Shown in pieces: positions 57,684 through 64,000 of a DNA stretch of 64,000 nt. A model generated the notes under the pieces. It worked only from the letters and a program-made list of their open reading frames with translations, made no database searches and was not told where the DNA came from. The stretch is from Mesorhizobium sp. (lineage in GTDB: Bacteria; Pseudomonadota; Alphaproteobacteria; Rhizobiales; Rhizobiaceae), in the NCBI GenBank assembly GCA_004963905.1, contig SUGL01000016.1, positions 62,001-126,000 of the forward strand, given 5' to 3'. Every line of letters starts with the position of its first letter. Position 1 is the stretch's first letter. Made by a program: the position numbers and the translations under genes.

Positions 57684-57944
57684 ATGCGTACCCTGATTGG
57701 CGCCGTTGGCGCCATGCTCATGATTTCCACCGCCGCATTCGCCGGCCAGACCGAGGGCCTGATCAAGAAAGTCGACAAGGACACGCTGACGCTGACGCTC
57801 GACGACGGAAAGTCCTACAAGCTCAACGCCGAGACCGACCTCGACGCATTGAAGCCCGGCATGGACATCGTCATCGCCTACGACGTGACCAATGGCGAGA
57901 ATGTCGTGACAGATATGCAGTTGCCGGACAGCGATCAGAATTAG
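57684..57944 (+). CDS. Small exported DUF1344 protein
   Basis: An 86-residue protein with a signal peptide (MRTLIGAVGAMLMISTAAFA) and a short beta-rich domain: GLIKKVDKDTLTLTLDDGKSY, a DUF1344-type sequence. Function is unknown. The ATG at 57684 has GAGGACGACG upstream; the frame before it to 57606 is ignored. Confidence 0.85.
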   Translation: MRTLIGAVGAMLMISTAAFAGQTEGLIKKVDKDTLTLTLDDGKSYKLNAETDLDALKPGMDIVIAYDVTNGENVVTDMQLPDSDQN

Positions 57945-57987
57945 ATTCAGGTGAGGCCGGCCTGACCTGAATTTGGCAGGCCGCCGC

Positions 57988-58575
57988 CTACAACCACTCC
58001 AGGCTCCGGCCCTCCAGCCGGAGCAGGCGATCCTGCGGGATCTCCAGGCTGGCCGCCTCCTTCTTGGACACGCCTTCGACAAAGCGGAACAGACAGCGCA
58101 TCACCCCGCCATGGGTGACGCAGACCGTCTGCCGCGCAAGCGCGTCGAACCACGGCTTCACCCGTTCAAGCAGCATCTCGTAGCTTTCCGCGCCCTCGCC
58201 TGGCGGTTGGTAATCCCATTTGGCGGCGCGGCGGCCATGCGTCGAGCCAGGATGCCGGGCTTCGAGTTCGGCGAAGGTAAAGCCCTGCCAGTCGCCGAAA
58301 CTCAATTCCACCAGACGCGGGTCCGTCCGGTAAGCGAGCGGGTCGAGCCCCATTGCCGCCCGCATCAGTTCCATCGTTTCGCATGTGCGCCGCATCGGAC
58401 TGGCGACAAAGTCGAAATCCTCGCCCTTGCCGATCATCGCGGCCAGGCGCCGGCCGTTGCCGGTCGCCTGCCGGCGGCCAAGCTCATTGATGTCGGTGTC
58501 GGCCTGGCCCTGCAGACGACGCTGGGTATTCCACTCGGTCTGGCCATGGCGCGCGAGATAGACGAGCGGATACAT
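57988..58575 (-). CDS. Histidine phosphatase (phosphoglycerate-mutase-like, GpmB type)
   Basis: A 195-residue enzyme with the complete RHG motif (YLARHGQTEWNTQRR), second catalytic region (SPMRRTCETMELM), LVELSFGDWQGFTF and CVTHGGVMRCLF. Broad-specificity phosphatase activity is typical. Compare the divergent protein at 26768-27361, which lacks this RHG motif. It lies between the DUF1344 and fabI genes; possibly one transcript with fabI. Confidence 0.93.
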   Translation of the reverse strand: MYPLVYLARHGQTEWNTQRRLQGQADTDINELGRRQATGNGRRLAAMIGKGEDFDFVASPMRRTCETMELMRAAMGLDPLAYRTDPRLVELSFGDWQGFTFAELEARHPGSTHGRRAAKWDYQPPGEGAESYEMLLERVKPWFDALARQTVCVTHGGVMRCLFRFVEGVSKKEAASLEIPQDRLLRLEGRSLEWL

Positions 58576-58631
58576 CAGGTCTTCCGGAGGTCGGGCCAGG
58601 GCCTGGGACTAAGGGTAGGCTGGGAAGCGGG

Positions 58632-59450
58632 TTAGTCCTTGACGGTCGAGATATCCGGCGCGTCGACCGCCTTCATGCCGACGACGTGGTAGCCCGAATC
58701 GACGTGATGGACCTCGCCGGTCACGCCTCGCGACAGGTCCGACAGGAAATAGACGCCGGAATCGCCGACCTCTTCCTGCGTCACCGTCTGCTTCAGCGGC
58801 GCGTTGTACTCGTTCCATTTGAGGATGTAGCGGAAGTCGCCGATGCCGGAAGCGGCGAGCGTCTTGATCGGGCCGGCCGAGATCGCGTTGACGCGGATCT
58901 TCTTGGCGCCGAGGTCGACGGCGAGATAACGCACGCTGGCCTCGAGAGCCGCCTTGGCGACGCCCATGACGTTGTAATGCGGCATCACCTTCTCGGCGCC
59001 GTAATAGGTCAAAGTCAGCAGCGAGCCACCTTCCGCCATCAGCGGCTCGGCGCGCTTGGCGATGGTGGTGAAGGAGAATACCGAAATGTCCATGGTGCGC
59101 AGGAAATTGTCGCGCGTCGTCTCGACATAGCGGCCGGTGAGCTCGTCCTTGTCCGAGAAGGCGATCGCATGGACGAGGAAGTCGAGCTTGCCCCAGTGCT
59201 TGGCAATATCGGCAAAGACCGCGTCCAGGCTTTCCGAGTCGGTCACGTCGCAATGACCGGCGACATGCGCGTTGAGTTCCGCCGCCAGCGGCTCGACGCG
59301 CTTCTTGAACGCCTCGCCCTGATAGGTCAGCGCGATCTCGGCGCCGTGGTCGACGCAAGCCTTGGCGATTCCGAAAGCGATCGACCGATTGTTCGCGACG
59401 CCCAGAATAAGGCCTCGCTTACCGGCCATCAGGCCCTGTCCACCCGCCAT
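58632..59450 (-). CDS. fabI: Enoyl-[acyl-carrier-protein] reductase (NADH) FabI
   Basis: A 272-residue short-chain reductase that ends each cycle of fatty-acid elongation. Features: GLILGVANNRSIAFGIAKA (NADH-binding Rossmann, FabI type), HAIAFSD, and the FabI dyad Tyr and Lys in PHYNVMGVAKAALEA. The ATG at 59450 (MAGGQGLMAGKRG) has GGAG about 12 bases upstream; an inner ATG seven codons on is possible. The target of triclosan and isoniazid-class drugs. Confidence 0.95.
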   Translation of the reverse strand: MAGGQGLMAGKRGLILGVANNRSIAFGIAKACVDHGAEIALTYQGEAFKKRVEPLAAELNAHVAGHCDVTDSESLDAVFADIAKHWGKLDFLVHAIAFSDKDELTGRYVETTRDNFLRTMDISVFSFTTIAKRAEPLMAEGGSLLTLTYYGAEKVMPHYNVMGVAKAALEASVRYLAVDLGAKKIRVNAISAGPIKTLAASGIGDFRYILKWNEYNAPLKQTVTQEEVGDSGVYFLSDLSRGVTGEVHHVDSGYHVVGMKAVDAPDISTVKD

Positions 59451-59558
59451 GTGCACGTTCTCCGCAAGAGATGTCAGCTTTTGTGGAGCCCTATCGCACA
59501 GGCACACAGCCCCTTCAAGCGTCGAAAACGGACTGGCTCGAGGAGAAAACCGCCTCGA

Positions 59559-60485
59559 TCAGCCTTTTCGGTTGCGCATCAGGGCTTCTAGATCGGCATC
59601 TCCGCCCTCCGGCAGCATCAGCCGGACATGGGCATAAAGGTCGCCGTGGCCACCGGCTTTTTCCGGCAAACCCCTGCCCTTCAGGCGCAATACCTTGTCC
59701 GAGCTCGACCATGCCGGAACGTTGACAGCGAGCTTGCCGGTCGGCGTCTCGACCGCCACCTTGGCGCCGAGCACCGCGTCGGCCAGGTCGACGGGCAGGT
59801 CGACATGCAGGTCGCGGCCCTCGATGCGATAGCGCGGATGGCGGCGGATGTGGATCTTGACCAGCGCGTCGCCCGGCTGCCCGGGCCCCTGCTCGCCCTG
59901 GCCCTTGAGGCGGATGGTCTGGCCTTCCTCGACATAGGCCGGCAGCTTGACCGCCATCTTGCGGCCATCGGGGAACATCGCCGTCACCTTCTCGGCGGTG
60001 GCGGCCTCCTCGACGGTGATGTCCAGCGTGACGTTCAGGTCGGGCGCCTGGACCGGCTGGCGACGGTCGCCTCGGCCACCGCGCGCGCCCGAAAAGGCAT
60101 CGCCGAAGATCTGGCTGAAGATGTCGCTGTTGCCGTCGAACGGATCGCCGCCCGGACGGCCGGTGCGGAATTCGAAATGCGCGCCGCCGGGACCCTGCTG
60201 GCGGCGGAAGCCGGCAAACGGGTCGCCACCGCCGGCCGCGCCTTCGAAGCCCTGGAACCTCGGCTTGCCGTCGGCGTCGATCTCGCCGCGATCGTATGCG
60301 GCGCGCGTCTTCTCGTCGCCGACGATCTCGTAGGCCTGGTTGGCGGCGGCAAAACGCTCCTTCGCCTTCGGATCATTCGGATTCTGGTCCGGATGATGCT
60401 GCTTGGCGAGCTTGCGGTACGCCGATTTTATTTCCTTGGCCGATGCGTTCCTGGCAACGCCCAGCACCTCATAGGGGTCGCGCAT
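59559..60485 (-). CDS. DnaJ C-terminal-domain co-chaperone (CbpA-like)
   Basis: A 308-residue J-domain protein. The N-terminal J domain ([20 protein letters not shown]) has HPD in [11 protein letters not shown] Gly/Phe-rich linker (about 75-125) leads to the two C-terminal client-binding barrels ([34 protein letters not shown]). There is no Cys-rich zinc domain, so it is CbpA- or class B-type rather than DnaJ. It assists DnaK. Lies between fabI and a lipoprotein. Confidence 0.93.
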   Translation of the reverse strand: MRDPYEVLGVARNASAKEIKSAYRKLAKQHHPDQNPNDPKAKERFAAANQAYEIVGDEKTRAAYDRGEIDADGKPRFQGFEGAAGGGDPFAGFRRQQGPGGAHFEFRTGRPGGDPFDGNSDIFSQIFGDAFSGARGGRGDRRQPVQAPDLNVTLDITVEEAATAEKVTAMFPDGRKMAVKLPAYVEEGQTIRLKGQGEQGPGQPGDALVKIHIRRHPRYRIEGRDLHVDLPVDLADAVLGAKVAVETPTGKLAVNVPAWSSSDKVLRLKGRGLPEKAGGHGDLYAHVRLMLPEGGDADLEALMRNRKG

Positions 60486-60604
60486 GCTTCCTGCCTGTAA
60501 GAGAAGATGAATCCACGGTGCCCCCTATATGCGCTCGGATAGGAAGAAATTCCAGTGGCGCAAGGGGGATCGGCTGGCGAAAATCAGAGCACCCCCGAAC
60601 CAGA

Positions 60605-61069
60605 TCAGAGCGCCTTGAACTCCTGCATGCGCCAGCCGCCGGCGCCGGCCATGCAGAGCTCGCCCTTGTACAGGGCGACGCCGTCGAAACTCTCCCGCGT
60701 GGCGGTGAAGCGGCGGCAGTTGAGGCCGCCATCCTTGAGCTCCACCAGTTCGGTGATCGCGCCGCGCGAACCGGTGCCGGCATTGGCCCATGGCACGGCT
60801 TGGCCGCCGAGCTCCTGGATGTCGGCGGAGGAGACCGCATTGCCGATCGTGGTCTGGTCCGAATCGTTGTCGCTGGTTGCCGGCTGGGCAGGCGCGGAAG
60901 GGGCGCTGGAGGTGATGATCGAGCGATCGACCTCGGCCTTCTCCAAGCTGAAGCCGCCGGCGCCACAGGCAGTGAGTGGAAGCGCCAATATCAGCAGCGC
61001 AGCCTTGGCACTGGCCGAAGCAATAACGCTCCATTGCCCGCTGTCAAAAGCTTGCGCGATACGCGACAA
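60605..61069 (-). CDS. Surface-antigen-like lipoprotein (RT0821/Lpp0805 type)
   Basis: A 154-residue probable lipoprotein with a TTG start at 61069, nine bases after GGGAGGAG. The signal region ([16 protein letters not shown]) ends in a lipobox LTAC. The C-terminal part, [31 protein letters not shown], resembles the 17 kDa surface-antigen/RT0821 repeat seen in alphaproteobacteria. Function unknown. It is divergent from pdxH with 40 bp between the starts; the longer minus frame upstream to 61282 overlaps pdxH and is rejected. Confidence 0.72.
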   Translation of the reverse strand: MSRIAQAFDSGQWSVIASASAKAALLILALPLTACGAGGFSLEKAEVDRSIITSSAPSAPAQPATSDNDSDQTTIGNAVSSADIQELGGQAVPWANAGTGSRGAITELVELKDGGLNCRRFTATRESFDGVALYKGELCMAGAGGWRMQEFKAL

Positions 61070-61109
61070 TCGGCGAACTCCTCCCGCAACGTTAAAAATT
61101 TGGAAAACT

Positions 61110-61727
61110 ATGAACGAAACCGAGTTAACAAGCAGTGACTTCACCGATGCGGCGGAGCCGTTCCGGCTTTTTGCCGCATGGCTGGAAGACGCCACCAAAA
61201 GCGAGATCAACGATCCCAACGGCGTTGCGCTGGCAACCGTCGATGCCGACGGCATGCCGGATGTGCGGATGGTGCTGCTCAAGGGGTTCGACGAAAAGGG
61301 ATTTGTCTTCTACACGAATTTCGAGAGCGCCAAGGGCCGCGAGATTCTCGGCAACATGAAGGCGGCGATGTGCTTCCACTGGAAATCGCTGCGCCGCCAG
61401 GTGCGCGTGCGCGGGCCGGTGGAGATCGTCAGCGACGCCGAGGCCGACGCCTATTATGCGACGCGGCCGCGCGGCAGCCGCATCGGCGCCTGGGCCTCCA
61501 AACAGTCGCGGCCGCTGGAAAGCCGCTTCGCGCTGGAGAAGGCCGTGGCCGAATACACGGCGCGCTACGCGATCGGCGACATCCCCAGGCCGAAATACTG
61601 GTCCGGCTTCCGCATCCTGCCGCAGACGATCGAGTTCTGGCACGACCGTCCGTTCCGGCTGCATGACCGCGTCGTCTTTTCGCGCAACGCCCAGGGCGGC
61701 TGGGACAAGACCAGGCTTTATCCCTGA
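61110..61727 (+). CDS. pdxH: Pyridoxamine 5'-phosphate oxidase
   Basis: A 205-residue FMN enzyme of the vitamin B6 pathway, making PLP. Family motifs: [61 protein letters not shown] and the C-terminal [13 protein letters not shown]. The ATG at 61110 ([13 protein letters not shown]) is taken; the longer frame upstream belongs to the opposite lipoprotein gene. A LysE-type exporter follows on the same strand. Confidence 0.96.
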   Translation: MNETELTSSDFTDAAEPFRLFAAWLEDATKSEINDPNGVALATVDADGMPDVRMVLLKGFDEKGFVFYTNFESAKGREILGNMKAAMCFHWKSLRRQVRVRGPVEIVSDAEADAYYATRPRGSRIGAWASKQSRPLESRFALEKAVAEYTARYAIGDIPRPKYWSGFRILPQTIEFWHDRPFRLHDRVVFSRNAQGGWDKTRLYP

Positions 61728-61778
61728 GCTTGTGAGAATGGCGCTCGAAGCTGCCGTGATCGCAGAAAGGAGAGACGC

Positions 61779-62411
61779 ATGAGCCTGTTCCTGGCCTTTC
61801 TCGGTGTCTCGTTCATCGTGCTTGCCACGCCTGGACCCGACACCGCCATCACCATTCGCAACACGCTGCTTGGCGGGCGCATGGCGGGCGTGTTCACCGC
61901 GCTCGGCATCTCCAGCGGCCAGACGATCTGGGCGCTGGCAACCAGCGCCGGCATCGTCGCGCTGCTCGTGGCATCGGAGCCGCTGTTTCTTGCCGTCAAA
62001 TATGCGGGTGCGGCCTATCTCGTCTATCTCGGCTTCAAGGCGCTGCAGGAAGCGCTGCGGCCGCCCCATCGGCACGACATGGCGGCCGCCACCAGGCCGG
62101 CGCGGCGGCTGACGGCGGCAAGCGCCTATCGCCAAGGGCTGATCAGCGACCTCGGCAATCCGAAGATGGCGGTGTTCTTCGCGAGCCTGCTGCCGCAGTT
62201 CGTGCCGCCGGGCGGAGAAAGTTTCTCGGCGCTGCTCGGCCTCGGCGCGGTCTTCGCCGTCATGACCTTCACCTGGCTCGCGCTCTACGCGACCGTGGTC
62301 GCCAAAGCAGGGGATTTCCTGCGCCGCCCGTCGATCCGCCGCGCCATCGAGGGCGTGACCGGGATGGTGCTGATCGGCCTCGGCATCCGCATCGCGACCG
62401 AGCATCGGTGA
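61779..62411 (+). CDS. LysE/RhtB family amino-acid exporter
   Basis: A 210-residue membrane transporter with six helices. The N-terminal LysE motif is FIVLATPGPDTAITIRNTLLGG; GISSGQTIW and SAYRQGLISDLGNPKMAVFFASL are also typical. It exports an amino acid or homoserine-type metabolite, substrate unknown. It follows pdxH by 51 bp. Confidence 0.92.
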   Translation: MSLFLAFLGVSFIVLATPGPDTAITIRNTLLGGRMAGVFTALGISSGQTIWALATSAGIVALLVASEPLFLAVKYAGAAYLVYLGFKALQEALRPPHRHDMAAATRPARRLTAASAYRQGLISDLGNPKMAVFFASLLPQFVPPGGESFSALLGLGAVFAVMTFTWLALYATVVAKAGDFLRRPSIRRAIEGVTGMVLIGLGIRIATEHR

Positions 62412-62459
62412 GCGGATTTCTACCCTGCCGGCGTTTCGACCCGCCCGGCCCAGCGCGAA

Positions 62460-63209
62460 CTACTTCTTCCTGGTCATGAAAGCCGTCAGCGCGGCGCGCG
62501 CCTCGTCGGACTTCAGCCGCTCGCGGAAATGCTCGCTTTCCACCTTGATGCGGGCGACGAGTTCCTCGCGGGAGCCGCGCATAAGGTCGCGGGCGATCTT
62601 CAACGCCTGCGGCGGCTTGGCGGCGATGTCGTTGGCGGCCGCCAGCACGGCGCTTTCCAGCGCATCTTCCGCGACCACCTCATAGATCAGGCCGGCGGCC
62701 TTGGCGCGCTCGGCCGAAAAACCTTCGCCGAGACCGAGCAGCGCGAAGGCGCCCTGCCGGCCGAGGATCTGAGGCGCGAGCAGGCTGGAACCCGCCTCCG
62801 GCACCAGGCCAAGATCGACGAAGGGCGTGCGGAAGAGCGTGCGCGGCGTGGCGAAGGTCAGGTCGCAATGCAAATTGAGCGTCGTGCCGATGCCGACGGC
62901 GATGCCGTCGACGCCCGACACCATCGGCTTTTCCGTCTTGGCCAGCGCCATCAGGAAATCCCACACCTCGTTGCCGCCCTCCCCGCCCGTGGCGATCACC
63001 AGGAAGTCGGCAAGATCGTTGCCGGAGGAAAAGGCGCCGGGCACGCCGAGGAAGACGTGCACGCGAACCGCCGGATCGGCGTCGCCCTCGAGCAGGGCAG
63101 CCGACATTTTTGCGTACATGGCGCGCGTCAGCGCGTTCTTCTTGTCCGGCCGGTTCATGCGGATGATCTGCACGGCGCCCCGGCGCTCGATGAGGATATG
63201 GTCGGTCAC
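62460..63209 (-). CDS. Enoyl-CoA hydratase/isomerase family protein
   Basis: A 249-residue crotonase-fold enzyme. The oxyanion-hole region is VFLGVPGAFSSGNDLADFL and the second is AVGIGTTLNLHCDLTFAT-like (GVDGIAVGIGTTLNLHCDL). Catalytic Glu positions cannot be confirmed without an alignment. The start is taken as the GTG at 63209, after AAAGGA; a TTG at 63239 overlaps the acyl-CoA dehydrogenase stop and is less likely. With its neighbour it suggests beta-oxidation. Confidence 0.88.
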   Translation of the reverse strand: MTDHILIERRGAVQIIRMNRPDKKNALTRAMYAKMSAALLEGDADPAVRVHVFLGVPGAFSSGNDLADFLVIATGGEGGNEVWDFLMALAKTEKPMVSGVDGIAVGIGTTLNLHCDLTFATPRTLFRTPFVDLGLVPEAGSSLLAPQILGRQGAFALLGLGEGFSAERAKAAGLIYEVVAEDALESAVLAAANDIAAKPPQALKIARDLMRGSREELVARIKVESEHFRERLKSDEARAALTAFMTRKK

Positions 63210-63235
63210 GGTCGGTCCTTTGAATGTAGGAACGC

Positions 63236-64000
63236 TCAAGCGGAGATCAGCGCCTGGCCGGCTGCGGCGAGGCTCTCGGCGCCGTCGACGACGCGCTCCT
63301 TGAGCGCGCGCGTTTCGCCGAGCAGGTTTTCGGCGAAGAAACGGCAGAGTGCGATGCGGCTACGGTCGGCCAGCCCACCTTGCGCCAGATAGGCGCCGCC
63401 GGCGGCGAGCGAGATCAGGCGCAGATAGGGCGTGGCGCCGGCCATCGCGGCATCGGCCTTGCCGTCGGCAATCAGTTTTTGCAGGAAGCGCGTCGCCTCG
63501 TCGAGATCGGCAAGCGCGCGGTCGAGATTGTCGGCGGTGCGGCCGAAGCCCGCAATGTTGGACGTGCGCACGCCATCGGCCACCGCCTTCAGCTCGCCGA
63601 TGTAGCGATGCACATGCTCGCCGCCGCCGAGCGGCAGTTTCCGCGAGACGAGGTCGATCGCCTGGATGCCGTTGGTGCCTTCGTAGATCGGCGCGATGCG
63701 GGCGTCGCGATAAAGCGCTGCCGCGCCCGTCTCCTCGATGAAGCCCATGCCGCCATGCACCTGCAGCCCAAGCGAAGCGACCTCGACACCGACATCGGTC
63801 GAAAAGGCCTTTGCCAATGGCGTCAAAAGATTGGCGCGGTCGCGCCAGTTGGCGGCGGCCTCGCCTTCGCTGACGCGCGCGCGGTCGATGGCGTGCGCGC
63901 AGGAATAGCTGATGGAGCGCGCGATCTGGGTCAGCGCCCGCATGGTCAAGAGATTGCGCTGCACGTCCGGGTGATGGACGATCGGGGCCATGCCGGATCC
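63236..64000 (-). CDS. Acyl-CoA dehydrogenase, 5' end beyond the window
   Basis: The C-terminal part (about 255 residues in view) of an FAD-dependent acyl-CoA dehydrogenase. Visible: MRALTQIARSISYSCAHAIDRAR helix, GMGFIEETGAAALYRDARIAPIYEGTNGIQAIDL (FAD/substrate loop with the EGTNGI signature) and a long C-terminal helical domain (KLPLGGGEHVHRYIGELKA...). That extended tail points to the DmdC/AcdA-like branch with an extra C-terminal domain. The gene continues past 64000; no start is visible. Confidence 0.9.
   Translation of the reverse strand, partial: GSGMAPIVHHPDVQRNLLTMRALTQIARSISYSCAHAIDRARVSEGEAAANWRDRANLLTPLAKAFSTDVGVEVASLGLQVHGGMGFIEETGAAALYRDARIAPIYEGTNGIQAIDLVSRKLPLGGGEHVHRYIGELKAVADGVRTSNIAGFGRTADNLDRALADLDEATRFLQKLIADGKADAAMAGATPYLRLISLAAGGAYLAQGGLADRSRIALCRFFAENLLGETRALKERVVDGAESLAAAGQALISA

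Overview
The window is GC-rich bacterial chromosome, most likely from an alphaproteobacterium of the order Hyphomicrobiales, close to Mesorhizobium/Phyllobacteriaceae. The basis is the gene content and order: a ctaC-ctaD-ctaB-coxF-ctaG-ctaE-DUF983-surf1 cluster followed by ispH-thrB-rnhA, a CcrM GANTC methyltransferase, an IalB-family protein next to tldD, and short palindromic repeats of the kind common in rhizobial intergenic DNA. The genus is inferred. No tRNA, rRNA, CRISPR array, prophage or complete insertion sequence was seen; this is mostly housekeeping core genome with a few accessory genes.

Layout. 1-3554 (minus): a three-subunit molybdenum hydroxylase of the xanthine dehydrogenase family, the large subunit running off the left edge. 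3704-4764: two small proteins (DUF2249; four-helix membrane protein). 5068-6780: a HAD phosphatase fused to a P-loop ATPase. 6806-11766: smc, a DsbA-like lipoprotein and a DUF721/DciA-like protein. 11799-15694: mutY, two HAD hydrolases, ccrM. 15831-23014: a lipoprotein, thrC, an M16 peptidase, an acetyltransferase and a membrane GGDEF/EAL protein. 23319-26664: yqgE, a DsbD-N-like protein, a peroxiredoxin, a DUF2938 protein and a parD antitoxin with a frameshifted parE. 26768-29889: a histidine-phosphatase-like protein, rnhA, thrB, ispH. 30026-36538: the aa3 cytochrome c oxidase cluster. 36867-42911: ialB, tldD, an AbrB-type antitoxin-like protein, a transglutaminase-like cysteine peptidase and a large caspase-like protein whose catalytic Cys is replaced by Ala. 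43082-50702: an RNA uracil methyltransferase, tlyA, a GFA-family protein, dxs, pirin, DUF2277, xseB and a histone-deacetylase-like amidohydrolase. 50829-51942: a cobalamin riboswitch and bluB. 52909-54844: a divergent TetR/MFS pair with near-perfect operators. 55155-64000: ribB, aroC, a DUF1344 protein, a phosphatase, fabI, a DnaJ-type chaperone, a lipoprotein, pdxH, a LysE exporter, an enoyl-CoA hydratase and a partial acyl-CoA dehydrogenase.

The cta/surf1 genes build, haem-load and copper-load the respiratory oxidase; dxs and ispH are the first and last steps of the MEP isoprenoid pathway, which supplies the farnesyl group used by ctaB. thrB and thrC, 10 kb apart, are the last two steps of threonine synthesis. 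bluB makes the lower ligand of vitamin B12 and sits behind a B12-sensing leader, a direct feedback loop.

The most unusual non-coding content is a set of palindromic repeats. Two copies of a ~185 bp nested palindrome (23063-23244 and 54901-55091) differ by paired, compensatory changes in both stems. Five copies of a ~43 bp palindrome (family A) and several copies of a GCATGTC...GACATGC palindrome (family B, including a tandem pair at 45612-45723) fill gene gaps. A TAGGCAG heptamer array in both orientations lies between aroC and ribB and supplies the stop codon of aroC.
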